DNA of 64,000 nucleotides from Portunus trituberculatus (taxonomy: Eukaryota > Arthropoda > Malacostraca > Decapoda > Portunidae), in NCBI RefSeq assembly GCF_017591435.1, contig NW_025541372.1, positions 69,501-133,500 of the forward strand, read 5' to 3'. This document shows, one piece after another, positions 16,091-29,967 of the stretch (positions within the stretch are counted from its first letter, which is position 1; every line of letters begins with the position of its first letter). Under the pieces are notes generated by a model. The model was not told the origin of the DNA. It saw only the letters and a program-made list of their open reading frames with translations, and made no database searches. Both the position numbers and the translations under genes were made by a program.

Positions 16091-16094
<4 letters not shown>

Positions 16095-16887
16095 CTCTCT
16101 ATCAACATATTATTCTTATTGTGTGTGAAAGGTGACCTCACATGAAGTAAATGATCATTCTGGCAAAAAGCCACAGCTAATATGTTGAATTCCTCTTTAT
16201 AAAAGTCAATATTTCAACACTTTAAGAATAGAAATAGGAAAACCAGATATACATTCTTTTTTTTCTGGAGACCTTTTTACACGTGTATGTTTGCCAGGTC
16301 TCCTCTACGACTGCTCGTACACATCATCACTTAATGTTCTCTGAACTCTTCCTGCATCCACCTCCACCTTGGTCTTCTCCGTCTCTGTCCTACCTCTATA
16401 ACGCCTCTCTTCACTGTACCTCTTCCCTCAAACTACCCAGTCTTACATGTTCCTGTCTCTTCATATCTTCAATTCTGGAATACTCTTGTGGTACTTTGTC
16501 TCATTAAATATTCAATCTGACAGTGAGCCATGTGTGTCACCCTCTCTCTCAACCCTTCCTTTATAAATAGATATGGTGATCTTTAAACGTTTTCTCAATC
16601 TTTCTGAATTAGCTTCTTCAGTGAGATCAATTTCCTTGTGCGCTAATGCATTATTAGTTCATATAACTCTGCCGTGCCACACAATTAGTATAATCATTGT
16701 AAATACTAATAAACTTACAAGGAGAGTTTTTCGTAATGGCTGACTTAGAAATCACTTTGAACTTGTCCAAAACAATTACACCTTTATTTACTGTAAATGT
16801 GTGGCTTCTTCAATCCTGACTGACAGCTGGAGCCTACTTATGTATTGTAAGAGAAGGTTAAGGACTGTGGAAATGATTCACCTCTCA

Positions 16888-16945
<58 letters not shown>

Positions 16946-17022
16946 CTCGCCTTCATGAATTGTTGTGGTAATGTGGTAACTCTAATATATTGTTGCATAT
17001 TTCCTTCCCTTGTTCTATGTTA

Positions 17023-17093
<71 letters not shown>

Positions 17094-17183
17094 GTTATTA
17101 TTATCATTATCATCATCAGTATATGTCAAGTTTTGTTCTTTACACTGATTATATTTTGATCCCTAAGTATTCTGCTCTAAAAG

Positions 17184-17228
<45 letters not shown>
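16091..17228. other. Gene-less flank, copy B
   Basis: A shortened copy of 2616-3926 with the same microsatellites in the same order: (AC)n 16889-16944, (TTA)n 17025-17105, (CT)n 17187-17228. Differences from copy A are mostly small deletions. Confidence 0.85.
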
Positions 17229-17510
<282 letters not shown>

Positions 17511-17511
<1 letters not shown>

Positions 17512-17958
17512 TATTCAAAGCGGCGCTGGGTAGCACCGTATGGTTGAGCTTCCTGTAGGTCGGAGGTCACCTGTGTCAGAATAAGCGGCGTGATGGGCCA
17601 GTGTCTGCAAGGAGTTTGGCGTTACAAGCATGGCCTGCCCAGAACTGCGTTCATTTCTTCTTTCCAGGTGCACCCGCGGACGTAAAAATAGTTAATATCC
17701 AATAGTTCGAGCCGTAGTTTTGTAGCGGACGGCAGCTCTTCCAGCATAGACTGGGCTCCCTTCGATGTGCCAGAACCCGTGGGACATGCTCCCCACGACC
17801 TGCGGCGATAAGCTGCACGGCAAGAGTGCGTTCATTTTGTCGTGTGCTCCAGCGATGTAGCACTGAAAAGGCGATCATTAGAGGATTCAGGTGCCTTGCA
17901 TGTGTGTTCATCTGATATTTTGGGACAAAGCAGCCTCCAGCGGACTTGGACTGCCCAG
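17511..17958. other. Unique 448-bp left extension of the 2.0 kb repeat
   Basis: This sequence continues smoothly into 17959 but is missing before 3927. The minus-strand 123-codon frame at 17651-18022 has no recognised domain. Confidence 0.6.
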
Positions 17959-19960
17959 TGCTGCTGTGGACAGGACGAGATCTCACGCGCACATGTTGCC
18001 TTTTTTTACTTGATGGGAACAAGTTACCAATTATCGAATTCGCTGCTTGAGACGCCCTCTGCTATGCCAGTATTGGCAGTGCATATCAATACACGGCCCG
18101 GTAGCCATTAATCTGTCGCGAACGTAATACGGCGAAAAAAGTGCGCCATGTTAAAGTGGACATAAGCCAATGGTCCTCCGTTCACCTGGTCGTCATGTCA
18201 TGTCTCATCCTTGAGATGAATTCTACGCGTCATAGCCCTGTCAGATGTATATGCCCTTATACGCACAAATTCAGGAGAGAGTATGCACGAGCTACGACAG
18301 GGCTTTTCTCCGCCGGCTGTTCCAGTATGAATCGAGAGTGCCATCAACTCGGGTACTGGGTGATATCAGGCTTGCTGTAAGACAGACCATTTTAGCGCTA
18401 GCGCGGCGTCTGAGAAACCGCATGCTGTCAGTCTTCTCCCTTCTTCGGAATCCAGGCAGCATTTTTTCGTTTGGATTCAAACACTGACGATTCACAACCG
18501 CTCTATAACGCTCCAACGTCTCCTGATATGGCCAGGACAGGCTCCTAGCCAAGCGGTAGGAAGCTCAGCGAAATGAGAGCAGATATTTGGCTTGACCCGC
18601 GCTACAAGGCGAAGCCTGGCTTATTAGGTGAGGGACCGAATCCTTAGTCCCCTTTGGCCTACATGTTAAGCTGCGTCAAAAGGCCGCGTGCGTCTCACGG
18701 ACTTGAGGACAGGACCCTTTCAGATACCATTGCTTTCATGGCGGTATTGACAACCATTGCTTGTTCATGTCTCCGGTTTCCATGCGAGAACAATGTTTTT
18801 CACCGTCATCAGGACCATTCCAGTGAAATCACTCCAAGTATGTGAATACTGTACTGAATATCCTTGGGATGGGAGGCAACTCCCTTAAAAGGATCGAGAT
18901 AATTGTCCGTGCCATTGCGTTTATAAAATAAAACATAGATTCTTGAGACAACCATTGCTCTTGTAGTTGATTTTCAATATCATAGGCGAACTTTTCAAAG
19001 TTAGCCAAATGCCATCGCGACTTCTCCCCGGTCAGGTGGCTAGGATTAGTTTTGTCACTTCGCCTCCTTAGCCGATACAGACCTCCTTTATTACTCGTAT
19101 GATGGCCTCAACAAGGCCGATAATTTAATGATTAATCCTAATTATTTTATTAACATTATTATTATTATTATTCTTATTCGTCGTGTCAACTGATGGGTCG
19201 CCTGCGTTCTGCATTATAAAGTTTCGACTCAGATGTTGACTCCTGGCAGTCTGCTGTACCAACCTCCTGATTGCGGGTAGTTGCTAATTCCTGTATGCCC
19301 GGGGTGCCAAAGCGGGTATGAATTTAGGTACTTTGTTCGCGAAATGTAAGCAAGCGGCCGACTTTCGAGGGACTCAGGATATGAGCACAAGCTTGTTGTT
19401 CTTTGACACATAAGGGCCCCTTTTCTAATTTGTAATCCGGTTGATTAGCAGCGCAGATCAAATTCTTTATCACAAAGCTTTCCGAGATCTGAAATGAATT
19501 ATTATTGCCATACGAGTAAAACAATCCTTCTTACTGACCGCGTTAAACCTGTCACCCTTTTGCCAATAACTTGCCAGTAATGGTTTTTTTCGAGACGTCT
19601 TCTTTTGGCCCTGTAACCGTGTCTGGCGTGTGGAAGCAATCCCTCCCATAATCGTCAGTTGTTGGTGGCGACTTCATAACTGCTCGGGTCTGAACTTCAA
19701 AACTGAGCCTTGGTTGTTTTTCTGAGTAGCGTAGTTGCCAATTGTCCTTCGTAAAAGTGATTATAGGACTTTGTTTATTCTCCCACACTCCAGTCTGACC
19801 TTTCTGCCCAAAGCCGGTAAATGCCAGCTTCTCAAACGCACACACGGCCATTCATCGACACATTACTTTGCAGGGAATATGGCGGAATCACTATGCAAGG
19901 GTTATTTCCTTCCATCAGCATCCTTGTAAATCCCCGGTGGGAGCAACCTTTTTTTTTTTT
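17959..19960. repeat. 2.0 kb direct repeat, copy 2
   Basis: Partner of 3927-5927 at offset 14032. It runs on at both ends into sequence lacking in copy 1, so this is the fuller version. Confidence 0.9.
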
Positions 19961-20869
19961 CATGTGCATACGTTATAACTCATGGTTGTCTCTCGCCAGG
20001 CCTCAACTCAGCCTAGTCTAGGGGTCACGCACTGATATCCTGCCCATAGGATTTTCCCATGTGAAAAGCCCACATGGAGATTGAAATCCTGAGTACATAA
20101 ACCCTATTGAAGCCGTACGAGGAGTAGCCAGCTGGTGCCTTCTGCACTTGGCCTATCACTAACCGCTATTTGTAGCAGGATCTAAGATGTCACTGAATGT
20201 CAAATAGAAAAACAATCAAATTCTGTGGTGTAACAATAGCCTGCAATGTAGGTATCCCAAGCTTCCACTGCTGCCGAATAATAATAATGCCGTGAATCAC
20301 GTCCAAAGCCGAAGAACTCGCAAACTCAAATGTGGAATGAGTTACCAGTTGGGGCTGCCTTCACCCGACCATATTGCTGGACCTGAGGGCATGGTAAAAT
20401 GACGGGCGGGATTGAACTAGGTGCAATGATTTTTCGAAGTTCATTTTAGCAAGGAACAGGTGGGAAGTAGCTGCGAAGCTCATAGTACCCTAGAGTCCGC
20501 CTCTTCGCTTTTTTTTTAGTACTACCATAGTAGTGTAGCGTTGCAGTGTAGTGGCATTGCCTAGTGCTGTAGCCAGCCCTGAGTATGCCGTATTCATGTT
20601 ATTGGGGATTATATCCTTTTAAGGGAAAAAAATAAAGGTTGTACCCAAGATTATAGCAAATAAGCGGACCACATTGGGCAAAGTCCTTTTGTTTGCTACC
20701 GCGCCGCCCTAGTGCCATACGGTCAAATCATTGTAGTTCATGCCAAAGGACCTAATTACAAACTTGGAGGCGTAAACAAACAGTCCAGTTCCCTCCTGGT
20801 ACAACGAAGTTCCCTATAATGATCCTGGCAAGTTATAACCATGCGTCAAGAAATAGGTCCTGTATCCGC

Positions 20870-20873
<4 letters not shown>
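19961..20873. other. Unrecognised stretch right of copy 2
   Basis: No open frame of note and no recognised element. It may be the rest of the unclassified repeat that starts near 17511. Confidence 0.5.

Positions 20874-20964
<91 letters not shown>
20874..20964. repeat. (CT)n microsatellite
   Basis: Pure CT. Confidence 0.95.
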
Positions 20965-20967
<3 letters not shown>

Positions 20968-21590
20968 GATATTTGTGAAAAACAGTGACAAATAGATGAA
21001 ATCTCGAATTTCACAAAATATTCATGGCATATCACGTAACCGATGTAATCACTCTTTTTGGTCCAATGGAGACATTGTTTTTCCAAACGTTGCTTGTGGA
21101 TGTTAAGAACATTATTGGACCTGAAAATCCCCAAGTTATCAAATTTAGCCATGGACATTTGACAAAATGTATGAAAAGCCCCAAATTTTGGGCATGACCT
21201 ACTTTCGGCGACCTTTTGACCTCTGGTGACCTTCAGGGTCATGTGATGAAATATGCCTAGGTGTCACTTTAAAGCTGACATTCAGACAAAGAGAATAAGA
21301 CCTAATTTGGGTCTATAGCCCTTCAGTTAACCGAGATATTGCAAATAGAGTTTCCCCTACCCCAAATTTGAATGTTTTAGAAAGGCGCTACCTCTCATCG
21401 AAAAAACGTCCCTCTAGAGTTGATGCAATCCGATCCAACTTGATAAAGCCTGTTTTGGGATGTCTCAGACCCCAACAAAGATGATCCAGGGGTCAGAAAT
21501 TTTACAGCAGATGGGTAATTTCAAAACTGCTTTTTAGCCACTTTTCAGAGGGTGGCTCCCCGACTAGTGGAAGACTGTGGCCATCCCAGA
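20965..21590. other. Unrecognised sequence with clustered TGACCT motifs
   Basis: A minus-strand frame of about 90 non-repeat codons (to 21242) has no domain I know. 21195-21241 is described separately. Confidence 0.4.
21195..21241. promoter_or_regulatory. Cluster of nuclear-receptor-like half sites (tentative)
   Basis: TGACCT occurs at 21195, 21217 and 21227, CGACCT at 21209, and AGGGTCA at 21235. The 21217/21227 pair is a direct repeat with a 4-base spacer. Nuclear receptors bind AGGTCA-type half sites. No gene is adjacent, so function is only a possibility. Confidence 0.2.
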
Positions 21591-21980
21591 CTGTCATTTA
21601 ACCCATGACTGGAGGATGCACAGGAGGTGGAGACATGCAGCCTCCAATTCCTCACCTGGAATTCTCCAGCCGAGTACCCGAACGCAGTTTAGCCGGCTGA
21701 GCGACGCCGTTGCCCAGGGTGTGACCACTGCTGTGCCCAAAGCAGCTTCTGGGAGCCATGCGTTCGAGCTGGGGTGTACGTGGGGACCAGGGTAATTCAG
21801 ATCTCCCGTGACATCCCGGGGCGCCCATCCTCTTACCAAGGTGCTCCCCCTCCGTACACCCCCAGACACACACACACCCACACACACACACACACACACA
21901 CGCGCGCGCGTACGTGGGGACCAGGTAATTCAGATCTCCCGTGACATGCCGTTGCGCCCATCCTCTTATCACAGTAAAAA
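21591..21980. repeat. Two units of a minisatellite with its leader
   Basis: A unit of about 100 bp (TACGTGGGGACCAGG, TTCAGATCTCCCGTGACAT, CCATCCTCTTA) occurs at about 21777-21850 and 21909-21975, joined by (AC)n and GCGCGC. The same unit occurs three times at 43853-44140. The 21591-21776 leader has no match elsewhere in the window. Confidence 0.75.
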
Positions 21981-24294
<2,314 letters not shown>

Positions 24295-25090
24295 ACTTAC
24301 AAATCATAATTAACTTAAACTCCTCTCCCAATTTCTTTTCCCCACACGCCCTCCCTCGTGTTCTTGTGAATTATTCGCCTAGAGAATAATTGACGAAATT
24401 TCACTACTATCATCGTTATGTTGAAGTCAACTTCCCATATAATTGATCTAATATTTTCCACTAGATATGTCCGTTTCTACAATTAATGGAATGTAACTTA
24501 AATTTCTGTCATAATTTTAGTGTTTAAGTCGAGCATCATGACATTCGAACACGAGGAAGACGTTTCACCCATCCGCCACCCCGCCAAATTTCCTCATTCA
24601 CTCAGTCACTGTGTGCTTTGTGTAGTGGGTGGTCATTAACCATTGTAAGTACTGCGTACTCGTTTTCCCTCCCTCCTCCCTACGGTTTAGCATCATCCAA
24701 AGTGAATTAATGCCTTTTATCTATATAGTGCTAAATACTCAGTGCTATAATTATATCATCTATTTTTTATTAATGATTAATGATGCTCAGATCTACGGAC
24801 GGCAGAAGCTGTACACCAAAACACAACGTCCATCACGCATTCACCCCTCCTTCCCAGTGATTTCTATAATGTTTGGTTTCGTTTGCATACATAAGATTCT
24901 TGTGTAGTGTTTTATATTCTTATGCGAACTAGGAAATATTTTTAGCTACACAGTGAAAAGCGGCAAATTCAATTAATCAAACTTTTAATGGTTAGGTTAG
25001 GTGAGGCAGGTTATTGTTACAGACCCGTGAGCGAAGCGAACGCACACATCAGTTAAACCTGTGGCCGCAACACTGCATTAAACAGCTTAA
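24295..25090. other. Gene-less stretch
   Basis: No recognised gene. Two TTAGG-like units lie near 24993. A plus frame of 92 codons (24629-24907) has no domain and AT-rich composition. Confidence 0.55.
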
Positions 25091-25094
25091 TTAG

Positions 25095-25610
25095 TCTTAT
25101 ATCGGGGCATCTCCAGGCACGGACGTATCTGCGCCTTGTATAGCGTGATGATGCCGTGTGGGTCAAGCGTTCCCGCCACCCTTCGCAGGGCAGAGACTCT
25201 TAGAGACGCCTGTCGGGTGACTGCACCTACATGGCCGTCGAAGCGCAGGCAGCGGTCCACCGTCACCCCTAAGACCTTGATGTGGTCCTGGAGAGACAGA
25301 GCCTTGCCTCCAAAGCACAGTTGCTCTGAGACCGCTCTGGAGGCTCCTGGCGACCGCGAGATGACCATCGCCTGCGTCTTCTCAGGTGCAAAGGAGACTT
25401 GCCACGTTTCTCCCCATTGCTCCACCATCCGTAGCTGCTTGTTTAGCTGCCGGACAGCGCTCTGGCTATCAAGGCGGTACATGATACAGAGGAGGAGATC
25501 TCTGTTGTCTTCCAGTACCACCCTGAAGAACAGTGCTTCCGTTTGAAGAGGAACCGTCACCTCAAGTTCCTGGGTTTGGAGGCCGTCCCTAAAGCAAGCT
25601 GCCACCCCTC
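25095..25610 (-). pseudogene. LINE fragment fusing endonuclease to RT by internal deletion
   Basis: The minus strand reads GVAACFRDGLQTQELEV and LLLCIMYR, typical of the endonuclease of an arthropod LINE. It passes directly into DSQSAVRQLNKQLRMVEQWG and LGVTVDRCLRFDGHV, which belong after the RT catalytic box. The part between, normally well over 1 kb with the whole RT palm, is missing. The 5' side is cut by the Gypsy LTR at 25611. Confidence 0.75.
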
Positions 25611-25900
25611 TGTGGTGTTTACATACTTTTATGTACAATTGTCGTTCGGGGTTCTTCTGGGTTCACACTTTGTTTTGAAGTTTCATTAGGGTTTGTAATG
25701 TTTCATTATGTTTCATTTTGTTATGTTTCTTTGTTTCGATATCTCGAACTTGTATGTATGTGAAGCTTCATGTTAGTTTACTTCTTTGTGCTGGATTAAT
25801 GCTGGGATCAGTTCACTCCAGCTACTCGTCTTGTACATAGCTCTGATTACTGCTAAGTAAAGCCTTGAGAAGAGTTGAGTCTCTCTCTCCTTGGTATACA
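25611..25900 (+). repeat. 5' LTR
   Basis: It begins TGTGGTGTTTAC and ends GGTATACA. It is identical to 29677-29967 except for three rather than four Ts after ATTAGGG. Confidence 0.95.
25808..25813 (+). promoter_or_regulatory. Possible initiator (TCAGTT) in the 5' LTR
   Basis: TCAGTT fits the arthropod initiator consensus TCAKTY used by several Gypsy-type LTRs. Transcription would start near 25810. No clear TATA box lies upstream. Confidence 0.35.
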
Positions 25901-25918
25901 ACAATTTACTTAGCAGTA
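25848..25918 (+). other. Primer-site-like complementarity between LTR and leader
   Basis: The 14 bases at 25848-25861 (TACTGCTAAGTAAA, in the LTR) are the exact reverse complement of 25905-25918 (TTTACTTAGCAGTA), four bases past the LTR. This is where a primer-binding site is expected, and I see no ordinary tRNA match beginning TGG. Tf1-type elements self-prime from an RNA segment complementary to the primer site. A simple RNA hairpin is the alternative. Confidence 0.5.
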
Positions 25919-25929
25919 CATCGCTGGAG

Positions 25930-27158
25930 ATGGAGAGGTTGCTACGTCCTGAAAGATTTGAAGGCTCCCGTGACACCACTCCTGCACAGTGGACGCACTG
26001 GCTCCGCACCTTCACTAACTTTGTGGACTCCATCACACCAGCGCCAGACAAACTGAAATTACTGATCAACTACATCGCGCCTGAAGCTTACTCTCACATA
26101 TCAGACTGTACTACATACGCTGCAGCCATCGATATTTTGAAGACTGTGTATGTGAAGCCTACGAATGTGGTTTTTGCTAGACATCAGCTGGCTACTCGTA
26201 GTCAACGACCAGATGAGTCCATCAACGCCTTCGTCCACTCCTGAAGATCCTCTCCAAGGACTGTGAATTCAAGCAAGTTACTGCTGACACTTATACTGAA
26301 GAAGCAGTTCGCGATGCCTTCATCACCGGCCTTACCTCTCCTAACATACGCCAACGCCTGCTAGAGAAGGATTCGTTGACTCTTAGCGAAGCCATACAAC
26401 TCGCCAGAAGCCTCGACTCTGCCCAACGCAATGCTGAAGAATACTCGTCTCCTACTGTTCCAGGGAGTCTACCTACTGCTGCTCCCGTTATCGCCACTAC
26501 TGATGCCGTCTCTGCTACGCCACTCAGCCCTACCTCGCAAACTTCTGCTGCTGCTGCTGCTGTTTCGAAGGTTGGAACGTGCTACTTCTGTGGAGGTAGG
26601 AGACACCTTCGGTCTCTTTGCCCTGCTCGTCAATCTGAGTGTCGACAATGTGGCAAGACGGGACACTTCGCCAAAGTCTGCATGTCGCGAAATGGTTGGA
26701 AATCAAGAAGGATCTCCTCTACTTCTGCTGCTGCGGCGCTGGCTTCGGAATCACTCGCCCAACGCTGTGATCACTGTGCTCATAGTCCTGCAGATGACTC
26801 TCCAGTACTGGCTTCTGTTAGTACTCCTCGATGTTCCACCATTCCTGTAAGTGCTAATGGCTTAATGGTGAATTCCCTCGTTGACAGTGGCAGTACTATC
26901 AGCTTTATCCATCCTAAAGTAGTTAAAGCTTTGAGCATTGAAGTGCATCCTTCACGATCTGACGTTACTCTTGCTAGCTGTGAAACTTCCACTACATTGG
27001 GCCACTGTTTTGTCGATCTAACAGTGAAAGACAATCATTATCCTCATATCAAATTGGCTGTACTTCCACAATTGTGTTCAGAGATTATCTTGGGTCAAGA
27101 CTTCATGGAAAAGCATCAGTCAGTGGAATTTACTTTGAGTGGCCCTTACCCAAATTAA
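25930..27158 (+). pseudogene. Gypsy gag and protease region, frameshifted
   Basis: Gag starts at ATG 25930 (MERLLRPERFEG) and reads to a stop at 26242. A one-base shift there leads to a second frame (to 27158) that carries two CX2CX4HX4C knuckles (CYFCGGRRHLRSLC and CRQCGKTGHFAKVC) at about 26580-26690. A retroviral-type aspartic protease follows, with LVDSGSTISFI near 26880. Gag packages the RNA and protease cleaves the polyprotein. A further shift near 27145 separates the protease from RT. Confidence 0.88.
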
Positions 27159-28530
27159 CTGTATGTGGTGTAGCTTGTATGAAACTCGATCCACCCTCAC
27201 TGTTCCCTAACCTCGCTCACAATGTTAAGCCTATCTCTACGCCAACCCGTAAGTTTTCAAAGGATGACGAGAGTTTTATTCATATGGAAGTGAAATCTTT
27301 ACTACAAAAGGAGTTATAGAAAGCAGTCAATCCCCATGGAGAGCTCAAGTCCTAGTTACAAGTGACGAAAGACACAAAAGACGCATGGTAGTAGATTATT
27401 CAAGAACAATAAATCGCTTTACACAGCTTGATGCTTACCCAATGCCCCGAATACATGACCTAGTACACAAAATGGCCAAGTATAGAGTGTTCAGTAAAAT
27501 TGATCTCAAGAGTGCTTACCACCAGGTACAACTTAGAGATTCTGAAAAGCAGTACACAGCATTTCAGGCTGATGGGAAGTTATACCATTTCAATAGGATA
27601 CCTTTTGGCTTAACTAACTCTGTTGCTGTTTTCCAGAGAATAATGGATTCAATCATAGCAGACTGTGGATTGAAGCGACGTACGCTTACATCGATGATGT
27701 AATCATATGTGGAGAAGGACAGGAAGACCATGACAGGAATCTACAGCGATTTAATGAAGCTGTCTCTAAGTATAACCTTTCTTTAAACTCAAATAAGTGT
27801 CAGTACAGTCGTACAGAAATTAACTATCTTGGATACAGTATATCTAACGGTTGCCTCCGCCCTGATCCTGATCGTTTACAACCTCTAGTAGAACTACCCA
27901 TTCCCGATAATCAGCCTGCTCTTAAACGAGCCCTTGGACTGTTCTCTTACTATTCAATATGGATCCGCAATTACTCTCAGCGTATTCAGCCACTCTTATA
28001 CAATGTATCATTCCCTCTTAGCACAGCGGCTGTTAACTGTTACAACGCACTTAAGGAAGACATATGCAAAGCCTCTGTTGCTGCTTTTGACGAGACTTTG
28101 CCATTTCAGATAGAGACAGACGCTTCATCCGTCTCTATAGCTGCCAGCCTTTCCCAACTAGGTCGACCAGTAGCGTTCTTTTCTAGAACATTGACCAGTT
28201 CTGAAAGATTGCAACCGGCGGTAGAGAGAGGCTACAGCTATCATAGAAGCTGTGCGTAAATGGAGACTATTCATTATAGGTCGGAGATTCACTATCATCA
28301 CTGATCAACAAGCAATTTCATTCATGTTCAGTTCGAAGCACACATCAAAAATAAAGAATGATAAAATTCTAAGATGGCGTCTTGAGCTCTCCGAATACAC
28401 TTATGATATCAAGTACCGACCCGGCTCAGAAAATGCTCCATGTGACACTCTATCGCGTGCGTGCTCTATAACTACTAATGCTAGCTCTGCTTCCTGGAAG
28501 AAATACATACCAAATTGTGCCATCCTGGAA
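27145..28530 (+). pseudogene. Gypsy reverse transcriptase and RNase H, several shifts
   Basis: After the shift near 27145 the frame reads to a stop at 27319. The fingers and palm follow in another frame (27385-27702) with FSKIDLKSAYHQVQL and IPFGLTNSVAVFQRIM. A shift near 27680 leads to the catalytic box YIDD at about 27691. RNase H continues with ETDASSVSIAASLSQ near 28118, and after a shift near 28225 with TDQQAISFMF and YRPGSENAPCDTLSR. Each break is a single-base change. Confidence 0.9.
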
Positions 28531-29618
28531 TCACTAGGTTATATCATTTTGTAAAGATTAAGAACTTGCCTTTCTCTTTAGAGGACGTAAAGAAAGTCTG
28601 TAATCAGTGTACTGTTTGTGCTGAACTAAAGCCTAACTTCTATAGACCTCCCGACAGTAACCTCATCCGTGCTATGCAACCATTTGATCGCATTTCCATC
28701 GATTTCACAGGTCCAAAGCCATCCTGTACTAAGAATAAATACCTACTTGTCATGGTTGACGAATACTCCAGATTCCCTTTTGCCTTCCCCTGTTCTGATA
28801 TGTCTTCTCTAACTGTAATTTCTTGTTTACATAAGCTATTCTCTATTTTTGGTTGTCCTTCTTCAGTCCATTCTGACAGAGCAGCTCAGTTTATGTCTCA
28901 AGATGTATCTGAATTCTTAAGGAATCATGGCATAGTAATGACTCACTCTACCCCTTATCACCCTACTGGTAATGCACAGTGTGAGAGAACAGTTGGTAAC
29001 TTATGGAGAACTGTACGCCTGGCTTTGAAGTCTCTCAAATATCCAGAATGTAAATGGGAATTAGCTTTAGATTCAGCACTCCATTCTATCCGGTCATTGC
29101 TTTGTACTTCCACGAACCAAACCCCTCATGAAAGACTATTTTCTTTCCCTAGGAAATCTTTTAACGGTCATTCATTACCATCTTGGCTTACGTCGCCCGG
29201 ACCAGTGTTGCTGCGGAAATTCGTCCGCACCTCTAAATCTGATCCATTAGTGGAAGAGGTCGACCTTGAGAGCGCGACACCTCATTATGCCCATATACGC
29301 TACCCGGACGGACGACAATCTACGGTCTCCACTAAGGATCTCGCTCCTACTCCAAGAGATCCAAACCCAGTTCACGTGCCCTGTAGCAGGAGACCGCCGG
29401 AGTTACCAGTTCACGTACCAGTGACCCCACTTCTGATGAGTGTACTACCGATCAAGACTCTGGGAGGATCAACTACCCTACGCCTGATAACAAGGAGTCT
29501 AAGGGCATCACAGATGACTGTACAGCTGAAACTCTTCTGCCACCCTCACCTACTAGAGTCGAACCTTTGAGGCGTTCGACCAGGGTTAGGAAGCCTCCCG
29601 ATAGATTAGGATATTAGT
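28515..29618 (+). pseudogene. Gypsy integrase with C-terminal tail
   Basis: An HHCC zinc region (CHPGITRLYHF, then CNQCTVC) is followed by the DDE core: Asp in RISIDFTGP, Asp in VHSDRAAQF, Glu in NAQCERTVG. A C-terminal domain holds IRYPDGRQSTVS. A shift near 29435 moves the end into another frame, which finishes RRSTRVRKPPDRLGY and a stop at about 29616. The catalytic triad is intact, and this is the longest open part of the element (351 codons). Confidence 0.9.
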
Positions 29619-29663
29619 GCTTTCTGAAATGTTTGTGTATGTGTGTGAGTGAGGTTACTTCAT

Positions 29664-29676
29664 TAAGAGGGGGAAA
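29664..29676 (+). promoter_or_regulatory. Polypurine tract
   Basis: AAGAGGGGGAAAA directly precedes the 3' LTR, the position of the plus-strand DNA primer in LTR retrotransposons. Confidence 0.85.
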
Positions 29677-29967
29677 ATGTGGTGTTTACATACTTTTATG
29701 TACAATTGTCGTTCGGGGTTCTTCTGGGTTCACACTTTGTTTTGAAGTTTCATTAGGGTTTGTAATGTTTCATTATGTTTCATTTTGTTATGTTTCTTTG
29801 TTTCGATATCTCGAACTTGTATGTATGTGAAGCTTCATGTTAGTTTACTTCTTTGTGCTGGATTAATGCTGGGATCAGTTCACTCCAGCTACTCGTCTTG
29901 TACATAGCTCTGATTACTGCTAAGTAAAGCCTTGAGAAGAGTTGAGTCTCTCTCTCCTTGGTATACA
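29677..29967 (+). repeat. 3' LTR
   Basis: Partner of 25611-25900 with one extra T. Confidence 0.95.

Larger units (their letters stand above)
25611..29967 (+). mobile_element. Ty3/Gypsy LTR retrotransposon, 4.36 kb
   Basis: It has two LTRs of 290 and 291 bp with TGT...ACA ends, then gag with two CCHC knuckles, protease, RT, RNase H, integrase and a polypurine tract. Integrase after RNase H is the Ty3/Gypsy order. No envelope gene is present. The LTRs differ by one T only, so the insertion is young, yet the coding region carries about seven one-base shifts. The flanks (CCCCTC before, TAACAT after) show no target duplication. It lies between two LINE remnants. Confidence 0.92.

Noticed and set aside
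25611..29967. Endogenous retrovirus with envelope
   Set aside because: No envelope-like frame lies between integrase and the 3' LTR; pol runs to within about 50 bases of the polypurine tract.
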